Shown one piece after another: positions 1-8,685 of a stretch of DNA of 64,000 bases. Where the stretch lies: NCBI RefSeq assembly GCF_001667945.1, contig NZ_LZJK01000153.1, positions 18,741 through 82,740 on the forward strand, given 5' to 3'. A model generated the notes under the pieces. The model ran no database searches. It saw nothing but the letters and a program-made list of their open reading frames with translations, and had not been told where the DNA came from. How positions within the stretch are numbered: position 1 is the first letter of the stretch; each line of letters opens with the position of its first letter. This DNA comes from Mycolicibacter sinensis (GTDB taxonomy: Bacteria; Actinomycetota; Actinomycetes; Mycobacteriales; Mycobacteriaceae). The position numbers and the translations under genes were made by a program.

Positions 1-507
1 GCGGGGGTGACCATGGCGGCCATCGCCGAGCGCATCGGGGTCACCCGCCCGGTGGTGTACGCCTGTTACGACGGCCGCGGCGAGGTGCTGGCCGCACTGC
101 TCGACCGGGAGACCGAGCTGATGCTCACCAGCCTGCTCGCCGAGTTGCCGCCGCAGCGGGCCGGCAGTGTCGAGGACCGGTTCGTCGCGGGCTTCTGCGC
201 GTTCCTGTCCACCGTGCGTGAGCGCCCGGCGTCGTGGCGGATCATCTTCACCGCCGACCAGGACCCGGTGCTGGCGGCCGCCGTCGTCTCGGGCCGGGCC
301 CGGCTCACCGAGCGGGTCGCCACGGTGATGCGGCCGCTGCTGAAACAGCGCGCACAGTCCGAGCGCACGCTGGCCGCGCTCACCGAGGTGTTCCTGGCCA
401 TCGGTGAAGCCGCCGCCCGCATGTTGCTCGATGCCGAGCAGCAGTGGACGCCCGAAAGCCTGGCCGAGATCGTCGGCCGCGCCGCCTACCGGACGTTTGC
501 GATCTAG
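1..507 (+). CDS. TetR-family transcriptional regulator, 5' end outside the window
   Basis: The reading frame is open from the first base. The first visible residues (AGVTMAAIAERIGVTRPVVY) are the second half of a TetR helix-turn-helix, so the true start lies upstream of the window. The ATG at position 13 and the GTG at 7 are inside the DNA-binding domain and are not the start. The remaining 160 or so residues form the alpha-helical ligand-binding and dimerisation domain, which is not conserved enough to suggest a ligand. Stop is TAG at 505-507. A small membrane-protein gene follows on the same strand after about 50 bases, so the two could be co-transcribed. Confidence 0.85.
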   Translation, partial: AGVTMAAIAERIGVTRPVVYACYDGRGEVLAALLDRETELMLTSLLAELPPQRAGSVEDRFVAGFCAFLSTVRERPASWRIIFTADQDPVLAAAVVSGRARLTERVATVMRPLLKQRAQSERTLAALTEVFLAIGEAAARMLLDAEQQWTPESLAEIVGRAAYRTFAI

Positions 508-558
508 GCGGTATGCCAGAATGTTGCGCAGTCACCCGGGTGAATGTGAGGAGTCGAA

Positions 559-810
559 GTGGCCAGTACCGAAGTGGAGCGCCATGGTGTTGACACCGCC
601 GAGGTGCCGTCCGCGGCGTGGGGCTGGAGCGCGATCAATTACCGCACCTGGCACATCGTCGGCCTGGGCATCGTCGGGTTCCTGCTGCTGATGCTGCGGG
701 GCAACCACATCGGCCACGTCGAAGACTATTTCCTGCTCGGGTTCGCCGCGCTGTCGCTGTTCGTCGTGGCGCGCGACATCATCGGCCGCAAGCGCGGCTG
801 GCTGCGCTGA
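559..810 (+). CDS. Small DUF2631-type membrane protein (Rv2876-like)
   Basis: An 83-residue protein starting at GTG 559, chosen because GAGGAG at 548-553 lies at good spacing. It has a polar N-terminal region of about 30 residues, then two hydrophobic segments (about 33-46 and 58-71) separated by a short charged loop, and a basic C-terminus (RKRGWLR). This size and layout match the DUF2631 membrane proteins found near rlmN/cdsA in mycobacteria. The function of the family is unknown. The gene converges on rlmN, with six bases between the stop codons. Confidence 0.75.
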   Translation: MASTEVERHGVDTAEVPSAAWGWSAINYRTWHIVGLGIVGFLLLMLRGNHIGHVEDYFLLGFAALSLFVVARDIIGRKRGWLR

Positions 811-816
811 ACCCCA

Positions 817-1911
817 CTACTGGCTGTCGGCCGCCAACTGGCCACAGGCGGCTGCGATCTCGCGGCCCCGGGTGTCGCGCACGGTGCATTCCACGCCCTG
901 GGCCCGCACCCGCCGGACGAACTCCCGCTCCACCGGTTTGGGACTGGCGTCCCAGTCACTGCCGGGTGTCGGATTGAGCGGAATCAGGTTGACGTGCACC
1001 AACTGGCCGAGCGCCTGGTGCAGCTTGCGGCCCAAGAGGTCCGCGCGCCAGGGCTGGTCGTTGACGTCGCGGATCAACGCATATTCCACCGACACCCGCC
1101 GGCCGGTGACATCGGCGTAGTAGCGGGCGGCGTCGAGCGCTTCGGCGACCTTCCAGCGATTGTTGACCGGCACCAGGGTGTCGCGGAGCTCGTCATCGGG
1201 GGTGTGCAGCGACAGCGCCAGCGTCACGCCCAGACCCTCATCGGCGAGCTTGCGGATCGCCGGGGCCAGCCCGACCGTCGACACCGTCACCGATCGCGTC
1301 GAGATGCCGAACCCGTTGGGTGGCGGCGCGGTGATCCGGCGGACGGCGGCCACCACCCGGGCGTAATTGGCCAGCGGCTCCCCCATGCCCATGAACACGA
1401 TGTTGGAGAGCCGACCGTGATCACGATCCCGTAGTTCGACGGCGGCGGCGCGGACCTGCTCGAGGATCTCGGCGGTGGACAGATTGCGGGTGAGCCCGGC
1501 CTGGCCGGTCGCGCAGAACGGGCAGGCCATGCCGCAGCCGGCCTGCGAGGAGATGCAGACGGTGTTGCGGCGCGGGTAGCGCATCAGCACCGACTCGAAC
1601 TTGGTGTGGTCATGGGCGCGCCACAGCGTCTTGCGCGTCTCGCCGGCGTCGCATTCGATCTCGCTCGCGGCGGTCAACAGGGTGGGAAACAGCGCGTCGG
1701 CCACCGCGGAGCGCACCGCGGCCGGCAGGTCGGTCATCTGCTGCGGGTCGGCGTTCAACCGGCCGTAATAGTGGTTCGCCAGCTGGTTGGCCCGAAACGC
1801 CGGCAGGTCCAGTTCGGCGACGGCGGCGGCGCGGCCGATCGGGTCGAGGTCGGCGAGGTGCCGCGGCGGCAGGGCGCGTCGCGGTGCGGTGAATACCAGC
1901 TGTGGCTTCAT
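817..1911 (-). CDS. rlmN: 23S rRNA (adenine2503-C2)-methyltransferase / tRNA A37 methyltransferase RlmN
   Basis: A 364-residue radical-SAM enzyme that methylates C2 of A2503 in 23S rRNA and of A37 in some tRNAs, improving translational accuracy. The [4Fe-4S] motif CxxxCxxC is C126-C130-C133, within QAGCGMACPFCATGQAG. The family's essential C-terminal cysteine is C342 in GVECTVRDTRG. The GMGEPLANY motif and the SAM-binding segments are also present. Start ATG 1911 gives normal family length. The M. tuberculosis reference counterpart is, as I recall, split as Rv2879c/Rv2880c; here the frame is intact. cdsA lies upstream on the same strand. Confidence 0.95.
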   Translation of the reverse strand: MKPQLVFTAPRRALPPRHLADLDPIGRAAAVAELDLPAFRANQLANHYYGRLNADPQQMTDLPAAVRSAVADALFPTLLTAASEIECDAGETRKTLWRAHDHTKFESVLMRYPRRNTVCISSQAGCGMACPFCATGQAGLTRNLSTAEILEQVRAAAVELRDRDHGRLSNIVFMGMGEPLANYARVVAAVRRITAPPPNGFGISTRSVTVSTVGLAPAIRKLADEGLGVTLALSLHTPDDELRDTLVPVNNRWKVAEALDAARYYADVTGRRVSVEYALIRDVNDQPWRADLLGRKLHQALGQLVHVNLIPLNPTPGSDWDASPKPVEREFVRRVRAQGVECTVRDTRGREIAAACGQLAADSQ

Positions 1912-1935
1912 GATCCGTTTCAGTATGCCCGCGGC

Positions 1936-2793
1936 TCAGGGCAGGACGGTCAGCACGATCCAGGTCACCACGGCCGCGGGCAGCAGCGCGTCGAGCCGGT
2001 CCATGATCCCGCCGTGGCCCGGCAGCAGCCGGCCCATGTCCTTGATGCCCAGGTCGCGTTTGACCTGCGACTCGATGAGGTCGCCGAAGACCCCGGTGAA
2101 CACCAGCAGCAGCCCCAGCGGCAGCCCCACCCACCACGGCCGGCCGAGGAACACCGTCACCGCGAACACCGCCGCGGCCACACCGAGCACCAGCGATCCG
2201 GCGAAACCCTCCCAGGACTTCTTCGGGCTGATCGCCGGCGCCATCGGATGCTTGCCGAACAGCACACCGACGGCGTAGCCGCCGATGTCGGAGAAGACCA
2301 CCGGGAACAGCAGGCACAGCACCCGGCCCGGACCGTCGTCGCGGAAGACCAGCAGGGCCGCGAAGCTCATGCACAGCGGCACCCAGACCGCGATCAGGAT
2401 CATCGCCGACATGTCCCGCAGGTAGTTGACCGGGGCGTGGTGCAGCCCTTGGTCGACCAGCCGCCACATCATGGCGACCACGACGGTGGCACCGAACGCG
2501 CCGAGCACTCCGCGGGCTCCGAACGGCAGCGACAGCCACAGCATCGCCTGGCCGCCGAGCGCCAGCGGCAGGAACGGCACGTCGTAGCCGACTTCCCGCA
2601 GCCGCCGGGTGATCTCGTGGGTGGCGATCGGAGTGGCCACCGCCAGGATCAGCACCCAGAAGCGCGGGGCGAACAGCAGCGTGTAGACCAGCAGCCCGCC
2701 GAGCACCGCCCCCACGACGATCGCGGCGGGGAGATTGCGTCCCGCCCGCGACTGCTTGTGACCGGTATCTGCACCGGTGTCGTTGTCTGTCAC
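1936..2793 (-). CDS. cdsA: Phosphatidate cytidylyltransferase (CDP-diacylglycerol synthase)
   Basis: A 285-residue integral membrane enzyme that makes CDP-diacylglycerol from CTP and phosphatidate, the precursor of phosphatidylinositol mannosides, cardiolipin and phosphatidylethanolamine. It has a polar N-terminus of about 20 residues followed by multiple membrane segments. The C-terminal CDS signature runs from SPKKSWEGFAG to the FGDLIESQVKRD and GHGGIMDRLD stretches, with the conserved metal and substrate carboxylates. Start is GTG 2793. The gene lies between rlmN and frr, as in M. tuberculosis Rv2881c, and is probably transcribed with pyrH and frr. Confidence 0.95.
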   Translation of the reverse strand: MTDNDTGADTGHKQSRAGRNLPAAIVVGAVLGGLLVYTLLFAPRFWVLILAVATPIATHEITRRLREVGYDVPFLPLALGGQAMLWLSLPFGARGVLGAFGATVVVAMMWRLVDQGLHHAPVNYLRDMSAMILIAVWVPLCMSFAALLVFRDDGPGRVLCLLFPVVFSDIGGYAVGVLFGKHPMAPAISPKKSWEGFAGSLVLGVAAAVFAVTVFLGRPWWVGLPLGLLLVFTGVFGDLIESQVKRDLGIKDMGRLLPGHGGIMDRLDALLPAAVVTWIVLTVLP

Positions 2794-2815
2794 GGGTTTT
2801 GACTGCTGACGGCCG

Positions 2816-3373
2816 TTAGACCTCCAGCAACTCGCCTTCTTTGTGCTTGACCAGTTCGTCGATCTGGCTCACGTACTGCTGGGTGGAGCGGTCCAGGTCC
2901 TTCTCGGCCCGGCCGACCTCATCCTCGCCGGCGTCGCCGTCCTTGCGGATGCGGTGCAGCTCCTCCATCGCCTTGCGGCGGATGTTGCGCACCGAGACCT
3001 TGGCGTCCTCACCCTTGGCCTTGGCCTGCTTGACCAGCTCCTTGCGCCGTTCCTCGGTGAGCTGCGGCACCGAGACCCGGATCAGCGAACCGTCGTTGCT
3101 GGGGTTCAGGCCCAGATCGGAGTTGCGGATCGCGGTCTCGATGGCGCCCAGCTGGGACGCCTCGTAGGGCTTGATCACCACCAGCCGTGCCTCGGGGACG
3201 TTGATGCTGCACAGCTGGGTGATCGGGGTGGGCGACCCGTAGTAGTCGATGACGATCCGGGAGAACATTCCCGGGTTGGCCCGGCCGGTGCGAATGGTCG
3301 CCAGGTCGTCGCGAGCCACCGCCACGGCCTTCTCCATCTTCTCTTCGGCATCGAAGAGCGCCTCGTCAATCAT
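2816..3373 (-). CDS. frr: Ribosome recycling factor
   Basis: A 185-residue cytosolic protein that, with EF-G, splits post-termination ribosomes. I place the start at ATG 3373 (MIDEALFDAEEKMEK), because GGGAGAGGA lies just upstream and the length equals the usual 185 residues; the frame is open for 13 further codons upstream. The RRF core is clear: the IRTGRANPGMF segment, the ITQLCSINVPEARL region of domain II, and the RKELVKQAKAKGEDAKVSVRNIRR helices that form the three-helix bundle. It lies between pyrH and cdsA, a widely conserved arrangement. Confidence 0.97.
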   Translation of the reverse strand: MIDEALFDAEEKMEKAVAVARDDLATIRTGRANPGMFSRIVIDYYGSPTPITQLCSINVPEARLVVIKPYEASQLGAIETAIRNSDLGLNPSNDGSLIRVSVPQLTEERRKELVKQAKAKGEDAKVSVRNIRRKAMEELHRIRKDGDAGEDEVGRAEKDLDRSTQQYVSQIDELVKHKEGELLEV

Positions 3374-3415
3374 CTGTGCCGTCCTCTCCCCCGCAAGCGG
3401 GTGGTACCCCACTTC

Positions 3416-4165
3416 TCAGGTGGTGACCAGTGTTCCGATCTTCTCACCCGCGACCGCCCGCGCGATATTTCCGTCCGTCAGCAGGTTGAACACCAGGATC
3501 GGCATGCCATTGTCCATACAAAGGCTGAACGCGGTGGCGTCGGCCACCCGCAGCCCGCGGTCGATGACCTCGCGGTGACTGATCGCGGTCAGCAGTTCGG
3601 CATCGGGGTTGACCCGCGGATCCTCGGTGAACACCCCGTCGACGGCCTTGGCCATCAGCACCACCTCGGCACCGATCTCCAGCGCTCGCTGGGCGGCGGT
3701 GGTGTCGGTGGAGAAGTACGGCAGCCCCATGCCGGCACCGAAGATCACCACCCGCCCCTTCTCCAGGTGCCGCTGGGCGCGCAGCGGAATGTAGGGCTCG
3801 GCGACCTGCCCCATGGTGATCGCGGTCTGCACCCGGGTGTCGATGCCTTCTTTTTCCAAGAAGTCTTGTAGCGCAAGGCTGTTCATCACGGTGCCGAGCA
3901 TGCCCATATAGTCCGAGCGCATCCGCTCCATGCCGCGCTGCTGCAGCTGCGCGCCGCGGAAGAAGTTGCCGCCGCCGATGACAACCGCGACCTGCACGCC
4001 GTCGCGGACCACTTCGGCGATCTGGCGGGCGACCTGGGCGACGACGTCGGGGTCAAGCCCGACCTGCCCGCCGCCGAACATCTCCCCACCGAGTTTGAGC
4101 AGCACCCGGGAGTAATGGGGGCGGCCGGTCGGTGAGACCCGGTCGGTACTCGTCGGCTCCGTCAT
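3416..4165 (-). CDS. pyrH: UMP kinase
   Basis: A 249-residue amino-acid-kinase-fold enzyme that phosphorylates UMP to UDP in pyrimidine nucleotide synthesis. Visible motifs are the N-terminal KLGGEMFGGG phosphate loop, VIGGGNFFRGA and the C-terminal TDTTAAQRALEI and nucleotide-binding region. The frame is open for another 77 codons upstream, but ATG 4165 (MTEPTSTDRV) has GAGGAG at good spacing and gives family length. The upstream codons lie in the divergent promoter region shared with the ArsR gene. The frr gene follows. Confidence 0.96.
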   Translation of the reverse strand: MTEPTSTDRVSPTGRPHYSRVLLKLGGEMFGGGQVGLDPDVVAQVARQIAEVVRDGVQVAVVIGGGNFFRGAQLQQRGMERMRSDYMGMLGTVMNSLALQDFLEKEGIDTRVQTAITMGQVAEPYIPLRAQRHLEKGRVVIFGAGMGLPYFSTDTTAAQRALEIGAEVVLMAKAVDGVFTEDPRVNPDAELLTAISHREVIDRGLRVADATAFSLCMDNGMPILVFNLLTDGNIARAVAGEKIGTLVTT

Positions 4166-4297
4166 CAGGCTCCTCGGGCTCCGCGCATGACAGCGCCATC
4201 GCGGAAATCGGTCGCGACGGCACCTGTCATCCTGCCCTACCGGGCCGGTCAAAGGGTGCCCGGGGTCGAGACCCAGACCGCGCAACATCACAACAGA

Positions 4298-4311
4298 TGA
4301 AAAATTTTTCA
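4298..4311. promoter_or_regulatory. Perfect 14-bp palindrome, candidate operator of the ArsR-type regulator
   Basis: TGAAAAATTTTTCA is an exact palindrome in the pyrH/arsR intergenic region, 31 bases before the chosen regulator start. A run of A and T is unusual in this high-GC chromosome. ArsR/SmtB repressors bind inverted repeats of this size and commonly control their own operon. The assignment to this regulator rests on position and symmetry only. Confidence 0.5.
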
Positions 4312-4342
4312 ATTGATGGCTTTCTGCTGCTATGGTGGGCCC

Positions 4343-4672
4343 GTGCCGAACTCGCTGCACCAGGTGAAGGCCGAATTCTTCAAGACGCTGGGTCACCCGA
4401 CCCGGATCCGGGTACTGGAGCTACTCGCCGAACGCGATCGAACCGTCGGCGAGCTGCTTCCCGAGATCGGCGTGGAGGCGTCCAACCTGTCCCAGCAGCT
4501 GGCCGTGCTTCGGCGCGCGGGCGTGGTGATGGCGACCAAGGAGGGCAACACAGTGGTCTACTCCATCGCCTCACCGGTGATCACCGAACTGCTCGCGGTG
4601 GCGCGCAAGGCGCTGACCGGACTGCTGGCCGATCAGATCGCGATTCTCGACGATCTACGGGCCGGCCGATGA
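4343..4672 (+). CDS. ArsR/SmtB-family transcriptional regulator (Rv0081-like)
   Basis: A 109-residue winged-helix regulator. The start GTG 4343 is chosen because the following residues (NSLHQVKAEFFKTLGHPTR) match the beginning of Rv0081-type proteins; a TTG at 4313 and an ATG at 4316 are possible longer starts. The recognition helix region is VEASNLSQQLAVLRRAGVV. There is no CxC metal-binding motif of classical ArsR proteins. In M. tuberculosis, Rv0081 heads the hyc operon and is a hub of the hypoxia response. Here too it heads that operon, overlapping the next gene as ATGA (4669-4672). Autoregulation through the upstream palindrome is likely but not shown. Confidence 0.88.
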   Translation: MPNSLHQVKAEFFKTLGHPTRIRVLELLAERDRTVGELLPEIGVEASNLSQQLAVLRRAGVVMATKEGNTVVYSIASPVITELLAVARKALTGLLADQIAILDDLRAGR

Positions 4673-5142
4673 GCTGGCTCTCGCGGATCCGGAGGCTCGG
4701 CCGGATCACCGAACCGGCCGGTGCTCGTCCTCCGGCCCAGCCACCCGGCGGGCTGGCCGGCTCGGTGCAGGTCCGCCATGTCGACGCCGGATCGTGCAAC
4801 GGCTGCGAAATCGAGATCGCCGGGGCCTTCGGCCCGGTGTATGACGCCGAACGGTTCGGCGCCCGGCTTGTCGCGTCCCCCCGGCACGCCGACGCACTGC
4901 TGGTCACCGGGGTGGTCACCCGCAATATGGCCGAACCGCTGCGCAACACCGTCGGGGCCACGCCGAAGCCGCGGCGGGTCATCGCCTGCGGTGACTGCGC
5001 GCTGAACCGCGGGGTGTTCGCGCAGGCCTACGGAACGGTAGGCGCTGTCGGTGAGATCGTGCCGGTGGACGTCGAGATTCCCGGCTGCCCGCCCACTCCC
5101 GACCAGATCGTCGCCGCGCTCCGGTCGGTGACCGGAAGGTGA
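4669..5142 (+). CDS. NuoB/HycG-like [4Fe-4S] small subunit of the hyc complex (Rv0082-like)
   Basis: A 157-residue protein related to complex I subunit NuoB and the small subunit of group 4 hydrogenases. The expected cluster ligands are present: C43 and C46 in AGSCNGCEIEIAG, C107 and C110 in IACGDCALNRG, and C140 in IPGCPPTPD. It should carry the [4Fe-4S] cluster next to the large subunit, on the cytoplasmic face of the membrane. The start overlaps the regulator stop as ATGA, and its own stop overlaps the next start as GTGA. That its iron-sulfur ligands are intact while the partner large subunit lacks nickel ligands is notable. Confidence 0.85.
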   Translation: MSWLSRIRRLGRITEPAGARPPAQPPGGLAGSVQVRHVDAGSCNGCEIEIAGAFGPVYDAERFGARLVASPRHADALLVTGVVTRNMAEPLRNTVGATPKPRRVIACGDCALNRGVFAQAYGTVGAVGEIVPVDVEIPGCPPTPDQIVAALRSVTGR

Positions 5143-7076
5143 CTGAGCCCCACCCCATGCGTCGCAACGCGGTTGGCCCGTTGCTCAGTGGTGCGACGAC
5201 GATCGGAGTGGGCGCCGCCGGAGTCGGTGTCGGGTTGACCGGCGTGTTCGGTGCCGTGCCGGCGGTCCGGATCGGCTGGCTGCTTCCGCTGGCCGGCGTG
5301 CAGCTGCGGGTGGAGCCGGTCGGCGGCTTTTTCATGGTGCTGACCGGCGCGGTGGCGGTGGCGGCCGGCCTGTATTGGATCGGCTACTGCCGTCGCGAGC
5401 GGTTCGGTGCCATTCCGCTGACGGCGCTGCCGGTGTTCGTCGGCACGCTGCTGGCCGTCCCGGCGGCCGGATCGGTGACCACGTTCCTGTTCGCCTGGGA
5501 GCTGATGGCGCTGACGTCGCTGGTGTTGGTGCTCACCGATGCGCAGCGCAGCGAAGTGCGCTCGGCCGCGCTGATTTACGCGGTCATGACACAGCTGGGC
5601 TTCGTGACGCTGCTGTTGGGGATGGTCATCCTGGCGGCGGCCGCCGGTGACGACTTCAGCGGAATCGGCACGGTGCCCGACGGCGTGCGCCACACCGTAT
5701 TCGTGTTGACCCTGATCGGTTTCGGCTCCAAGGCCGGGCTGCTGCCGTTGCACGCCTGGCTGCCGCGGGCGCACCCGGAGGCGCCGAGCCCGGTCTCGGC
5801 GCTGCTCAGCGCCGCCATGGTCAATCTCGGTGTCTACGGCATCATCCGCATCGACCTGCAGCTGTTGGGGCCCGGTCCGCGCTGGTGGGCGTTGGTGCTG
5901 CTGATCGCCGGTGGCGCGTCGGCGGTGTACGGGGTGTTGCAGGCCTCGGTGGCCACCGATCTCAAACGGCTGCTTGCCTATTCGACGACGGAGAACATCG
6001 GGCTGATCACCCTGGCGTTGGGCGCCGCGATGTTGCTGGCGGGTGCCGGATCACGGCCGGCCGCGGCGGTGGCACTCACCGCGGCGCTGCTGCACCTGAT
6101 CGCCCACAGTGCGTTCAAAAGCCTCGGGTTCTTCGCGGCCGGATCCGTGCTGACCGCGACCGGCCTGCGCGACCTGGACCGGCTCGGCGGCCTGGCCCGC
6201 CGGATGCCGGTCACCACCGCGCTGTTCGGGGTGGCCGCGCTCGGCGCCGCCGGATTGCCGTTGGGCGCGGGCTTCGTCAGCGAATGGCTGCTGCTGCAGT
6301 CATTGATGCACGCCCGGCCCGGCCATGACGCCACCATCGCGCTGGTGACGCCGCTGGCGGTCGCGGCGGTGGCGCTGACCGCCGGACTGGGGGTGGCCGC
6401 GATGGTCAAGGCGTTCGGGATCGGATTCCTGGCCCGCCCGCGCACCGACGCCGCTGCGTCGGCGCGGGAATCCCCCGTCACGATGATCGCGGCGATGGCG
6501 CTGCCCGCGGCCGCCTGTGTGGTGCTGGCCGTCGCCCCCGGTGCGGTGGCTCCGATGCTGAACCGGGTGCTCGACGCGCTGACGTTCACCGACGCCCCGA
6601 CGCTCGGGGCGTTCCTGCAGCTGCCCGGCTTGCACGGTTCCATCGCCCCGGGCGTGCTGGCCACCACCCTGGCCGCCGCCGTCCTACTGGTGTCGATCGG
6701 CGCCCGGTGGCGCTCGCGGCATCGTCCCGACCCGGCCACCGTGCCGCTGTGGGCGTGCGGCGCCGACGATCTGACCCCGCGCATGCAATACACCGCGACG
6801 TCCTTCGCCCAACCCCTGCAGCAGGTCTTCGACGACGTGCTGCGCTTCGAGACCGGTGTCGAGGTGAGCGGCCCGGCAGCGCCGACCTATGTGGTCGACC
6901 GGATCGCCTATCGAGCGCGGTCCGCCGACGTCATCGAGGACCGCTGGTATGCCCCGGTACTGAAGGCCGTCGCCGCGGCCGCGCAGCTGGTCCGGCGCGC
7001 CCACACCGGCAGCGTGCACCTGTACCTGGCCTACGGCGCGCTGGGCGTGCTGATCGCCCTGCTGGTGGCGCGATGA
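5139..7076 (+). CDS. NuoL/HyfB-like proton-antiporter-type membrane subunit (Rv0083-like)
   Basis: A 645-residue polytopic membrane protein of the NuoL/M/N (Mrp antiporter) family. The core proton-channel segments are recognisable: FAWELMALTSLVLVL, GSKAGLLPLHAWLPRAHPEAPSPVSALLSAAMVNLGVYG and LKRLLAYSTTENIGLI. The conserved glutamate of the first is E120 by my count, and lysines and histidines follow in the others. The C-terminal extension after about residue 500 is typical of HyfB/HycC-type subunits. It would translocate ions as part of the membrane arm. Start is GTG 5139, overlapping the NuoB-like stop, and the stop overlaps hycD as ATGA. Confidence 0.85.
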   Translation: MTEPHPMRRNAVGPLLSGATTIGVGAAGVGVGLTGVFGAVPAVRIGWLLPLAGVQLRVEPVGGFFMVLTGAVAVAAGLYWIGYCRRERFGAIPLTALPVFVGTLLAVPAAGSVTTFLFAWELMALTSLVLVLTDAQRSEVRSAALIYAVMTQLGFVTLLLGMVILAAAAGDDFSGIGTVPDGVRHTVFVLTLIGFGSKAGLLPLHAWLPRAHPEAPSPVSALLSAAMVNLGVYGIIRIDLQLLGPGPRWWALVLLIAGGASAVYGVLQASVATDLKRLLAYSTTENIGLITLALGAAMLLAGAGSRPAAAVALTAALLHLIAHSAFKSLGFFAAGSVLTATGLRDLDRLGGLARRMPVTTALFGVAALGAAGLPLGAGFVSEWLLLQSLMHARPGHDATIALVTPLAVAAVALTAGLGVAAMVKAFGIGFLARPRTDAAASARESPVTMIAAMALPAAACVVLAVAPGAVAPMLNRVLDALTFTDAPTLGAFLQLPGLHGSIAPGVLATTLAAAVLLVSIGARWRSRHRPDPATVPLWACGADDLTPRMQYTATSFAQPLQQVFDDVLRFETGVEVSGPAAPTYVVDRIAYRARSADVIEDRWYAPVLKAVAAAAQLVRRAHTGSVHLYLAYGALGVLIALLVAR

Positions 7077-8035
7077 CCGCGATGGCCTACCTGGCGGGTT
7101 TCATCCAGGTCAGCGGCGTCGTCGTCGGCACACCACTGGTCATCGGCCTGATGCGCCAGATCCGGGCGCGGGCCGAGGGCCGCGCCGGTGCCGGGATCTG
7201 GCAGCCGTGGCGTGACCTGCGCAAGCTGTTCGGCAAGCAGCTGCTCCACCCGCGCGGCACCACCTGGGTGTTCGCCGCGGCGCCGGCCGCACTGGCCGCC
7301 ACCACGCTGGTCATCGTCGCCACCGCACCGCTGGTGGCCACCGACTCGCCGCTGGACCCGGTCGCCGACCTGATCACCGTGGTGGGGCTGCTGTTTCTGG
7401 GGACCGTGGCGCTCACGCTGGCCGGGATCGACACCGCGACGGCGTTCGGCGGGATGGGCGCCAGCCGCGAGATCACCATCGCAGCACTGGTCGAACCGAC
7501 CATCCTGCTGGCGGTGTTCGCGTTGTCGATCCCGGCGGGCTCGGCCAACCTGGGCGCCATCGTCGGCAACACCCTCGCGCATCCCGGCCAGGTGTTCTCG
7601 TTGGCCAGTGCGCTGGCGTTCGTCGCGCTGTGCATCGTCATCGTCGCCGAGACCGGCCGGCTGCCGGTGGACAATCCGTCGACCCACCTGGAGCTGACGA
7701 TGGTGCACGAGGCGATGGTGCTGGAATACGCCGGTCCCAAGCTGGCCCTGGTCGAGTGGGCCGCCGGCATGCGGCTGACGGTGCTGCTGGCGCTGCTGGC
7801 CAACCTGTTCTTCCCGTGGGGCATCGCCGGGGCGAATCCGAGCCCGGTCGACCTGGCGGTGGGCGCCGGTGCGATCGCGATCAAGGTCGCTCTGCTGGCG
7901 AGTGCGCTGGCCGTTATCGAGGTGTTCCTCGCCAAGCTGCGACTGTTCCGGGTGCCCGAATTGCTGGCCGGGTCCTTCCTGTTGGCGTTGCTGGCGGTGA
8001 CGGCGGCGAACTTCTTCACCGGGGCGGGCCGATGA
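7073..8035 (+). CDS. hycD: NuoH/HycD-like membrane subunit
   Basis: A 320-residue multi-spanning protein of the NuoH/HycD family, the subunit that joins the peripheral and membrane arms. It has the family's cytosolic loop features: an IWQPWRDLRKLFGKQ segment after the first helix, the ETGRLPVDNPSTHLELTMVHEAMVLEYAG motif, and a charged loop near the C-terminus. The ATG start overlaps the previous stop (ATGA), and its stop overlaps the following gene in the same way. Named after M. tuberculosis Rv0084 by operon position and family. Confidence 0.88.
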   Translation: MTAMAYLAGFIQVSGVVVGTPLVIGLMRQIRARAEGRAGAGIWQPWRDLRKLFGKQLLHPRGTTWVFAAAPAALAATTLVIVATAPLVATDSPLDPVADLITVVGLLFLGTVALTLAGIDTATAFGGMGASREITIAALVEPTILLAVFALSIPAGSANLGAIVGNTLAHPGQVFSLASALAFVALCIVIVAETGRLPVDNPSTHLELTMVHEAMVLEYAGPKLALVEWAAGMRLTVLLALLANLFFPWGIAGANPSPVDLAVGAGAIAIKVALLASALAVIEVFLAKLRLFRVPELLAGSFLLALLAVTAANFFTGAGR

Positions 8036-8685
8036 GCTACGACAACATGCTGGATCTGGCCGCCGGCGCGGTGCTGCTGACCGCGGTGCTGGCCGTCTGG
8101 CGCCGCGACCTGTCGGCGATCGTGCGGGGACTGCTCGTCGCCCAGGGTGCTGCACTGGCCGCCATCCCGGTGATTCGCGGTGTGCACGAACAGGATCGGG
8201 CCCTGATCGCGGTCGGGGTCGTGGTGGTGGCCGTGCGGGCCGTCGCGCTGCCGGGGCTGTTGGCCCGCGCGCTCGGCGCCGAATTAGAGCGCCGCGAGGC
8301 CACTCCCCTGGTCAGCATCGCCGCATCACTGCTGGTGGTCACCGCCCTGGTGGTGGTGGCATTCGCGATCGCCCAGCCCGTGGTGGACCTGCAGCGCAGC
8401 ACCGCGACCAACGCCGCCCCGGCCGCGATTGCCACCGTCCTGATCGCCCTGTTCATGATGGCGACCCGCCGCCATGCCATCTCGCAGGCGGTCGGGCTGC
8501 TGATGCTGGACAACGGGATCGCCGCCACCGCGTTCCTGCTGACCGCCGGTGTCCCGCTGATCGTCGAACTGGGTGCGTCGCTGGATGTGCTGTTCGTGCT
8601 GATCGTGCTCGGTGTGCTGACCGGGCGATTGCGCAACGCCTTCGGTGGGGTGGATCTGGACCGGCTGCGGGAGCTGCGCGACTGA
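8032..8685 (+). CDS. hycP: HyfE/NuoK-like membrane subunit HycP
   Basis: A 217-residue, very hydrophobic protein with about six predicted membrane segments, matching HyfE-type subunits of group 4 hydrogenases and M. tuberculosis Rv0085. The C-terminal GRLRNAFGGVDLDRLRELRD is a soluble tail. Start is ATG 8032 within an ATGA overlap with hycD. The stop TGA and the next ATG share base 8685. The family has few motifs, so the call rests on hydrophobicity, size and strict operon order. Confidence 0.8.
   Translation: MSYDNMLDLAAGAVLLTAVLAVWRRDLSAIVRGLLVAQGAALAAIPVIRGVHEQDRALIAVGVVVVAVRAVALPGLLARALGAELERREATPLVSIAASLLVVTALVVVAFAIAQPVVDLQRSTATNAAPAAIATVLIALFMMATRRHAISQAVGLLMLDNGIAATAFLLTAGVPLIVELGASLDVLFVLIVLGVLTGRLRNAFGGVDLDRLRELRD

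Noticed and set aside
1606..2802. A long plus-strand frame opposite rlmN and cdsA
   Set aside because: Gln/His/Arg-rich composition and perfect coincidence with the complementary strand of conserved genes mark it as a shadow.
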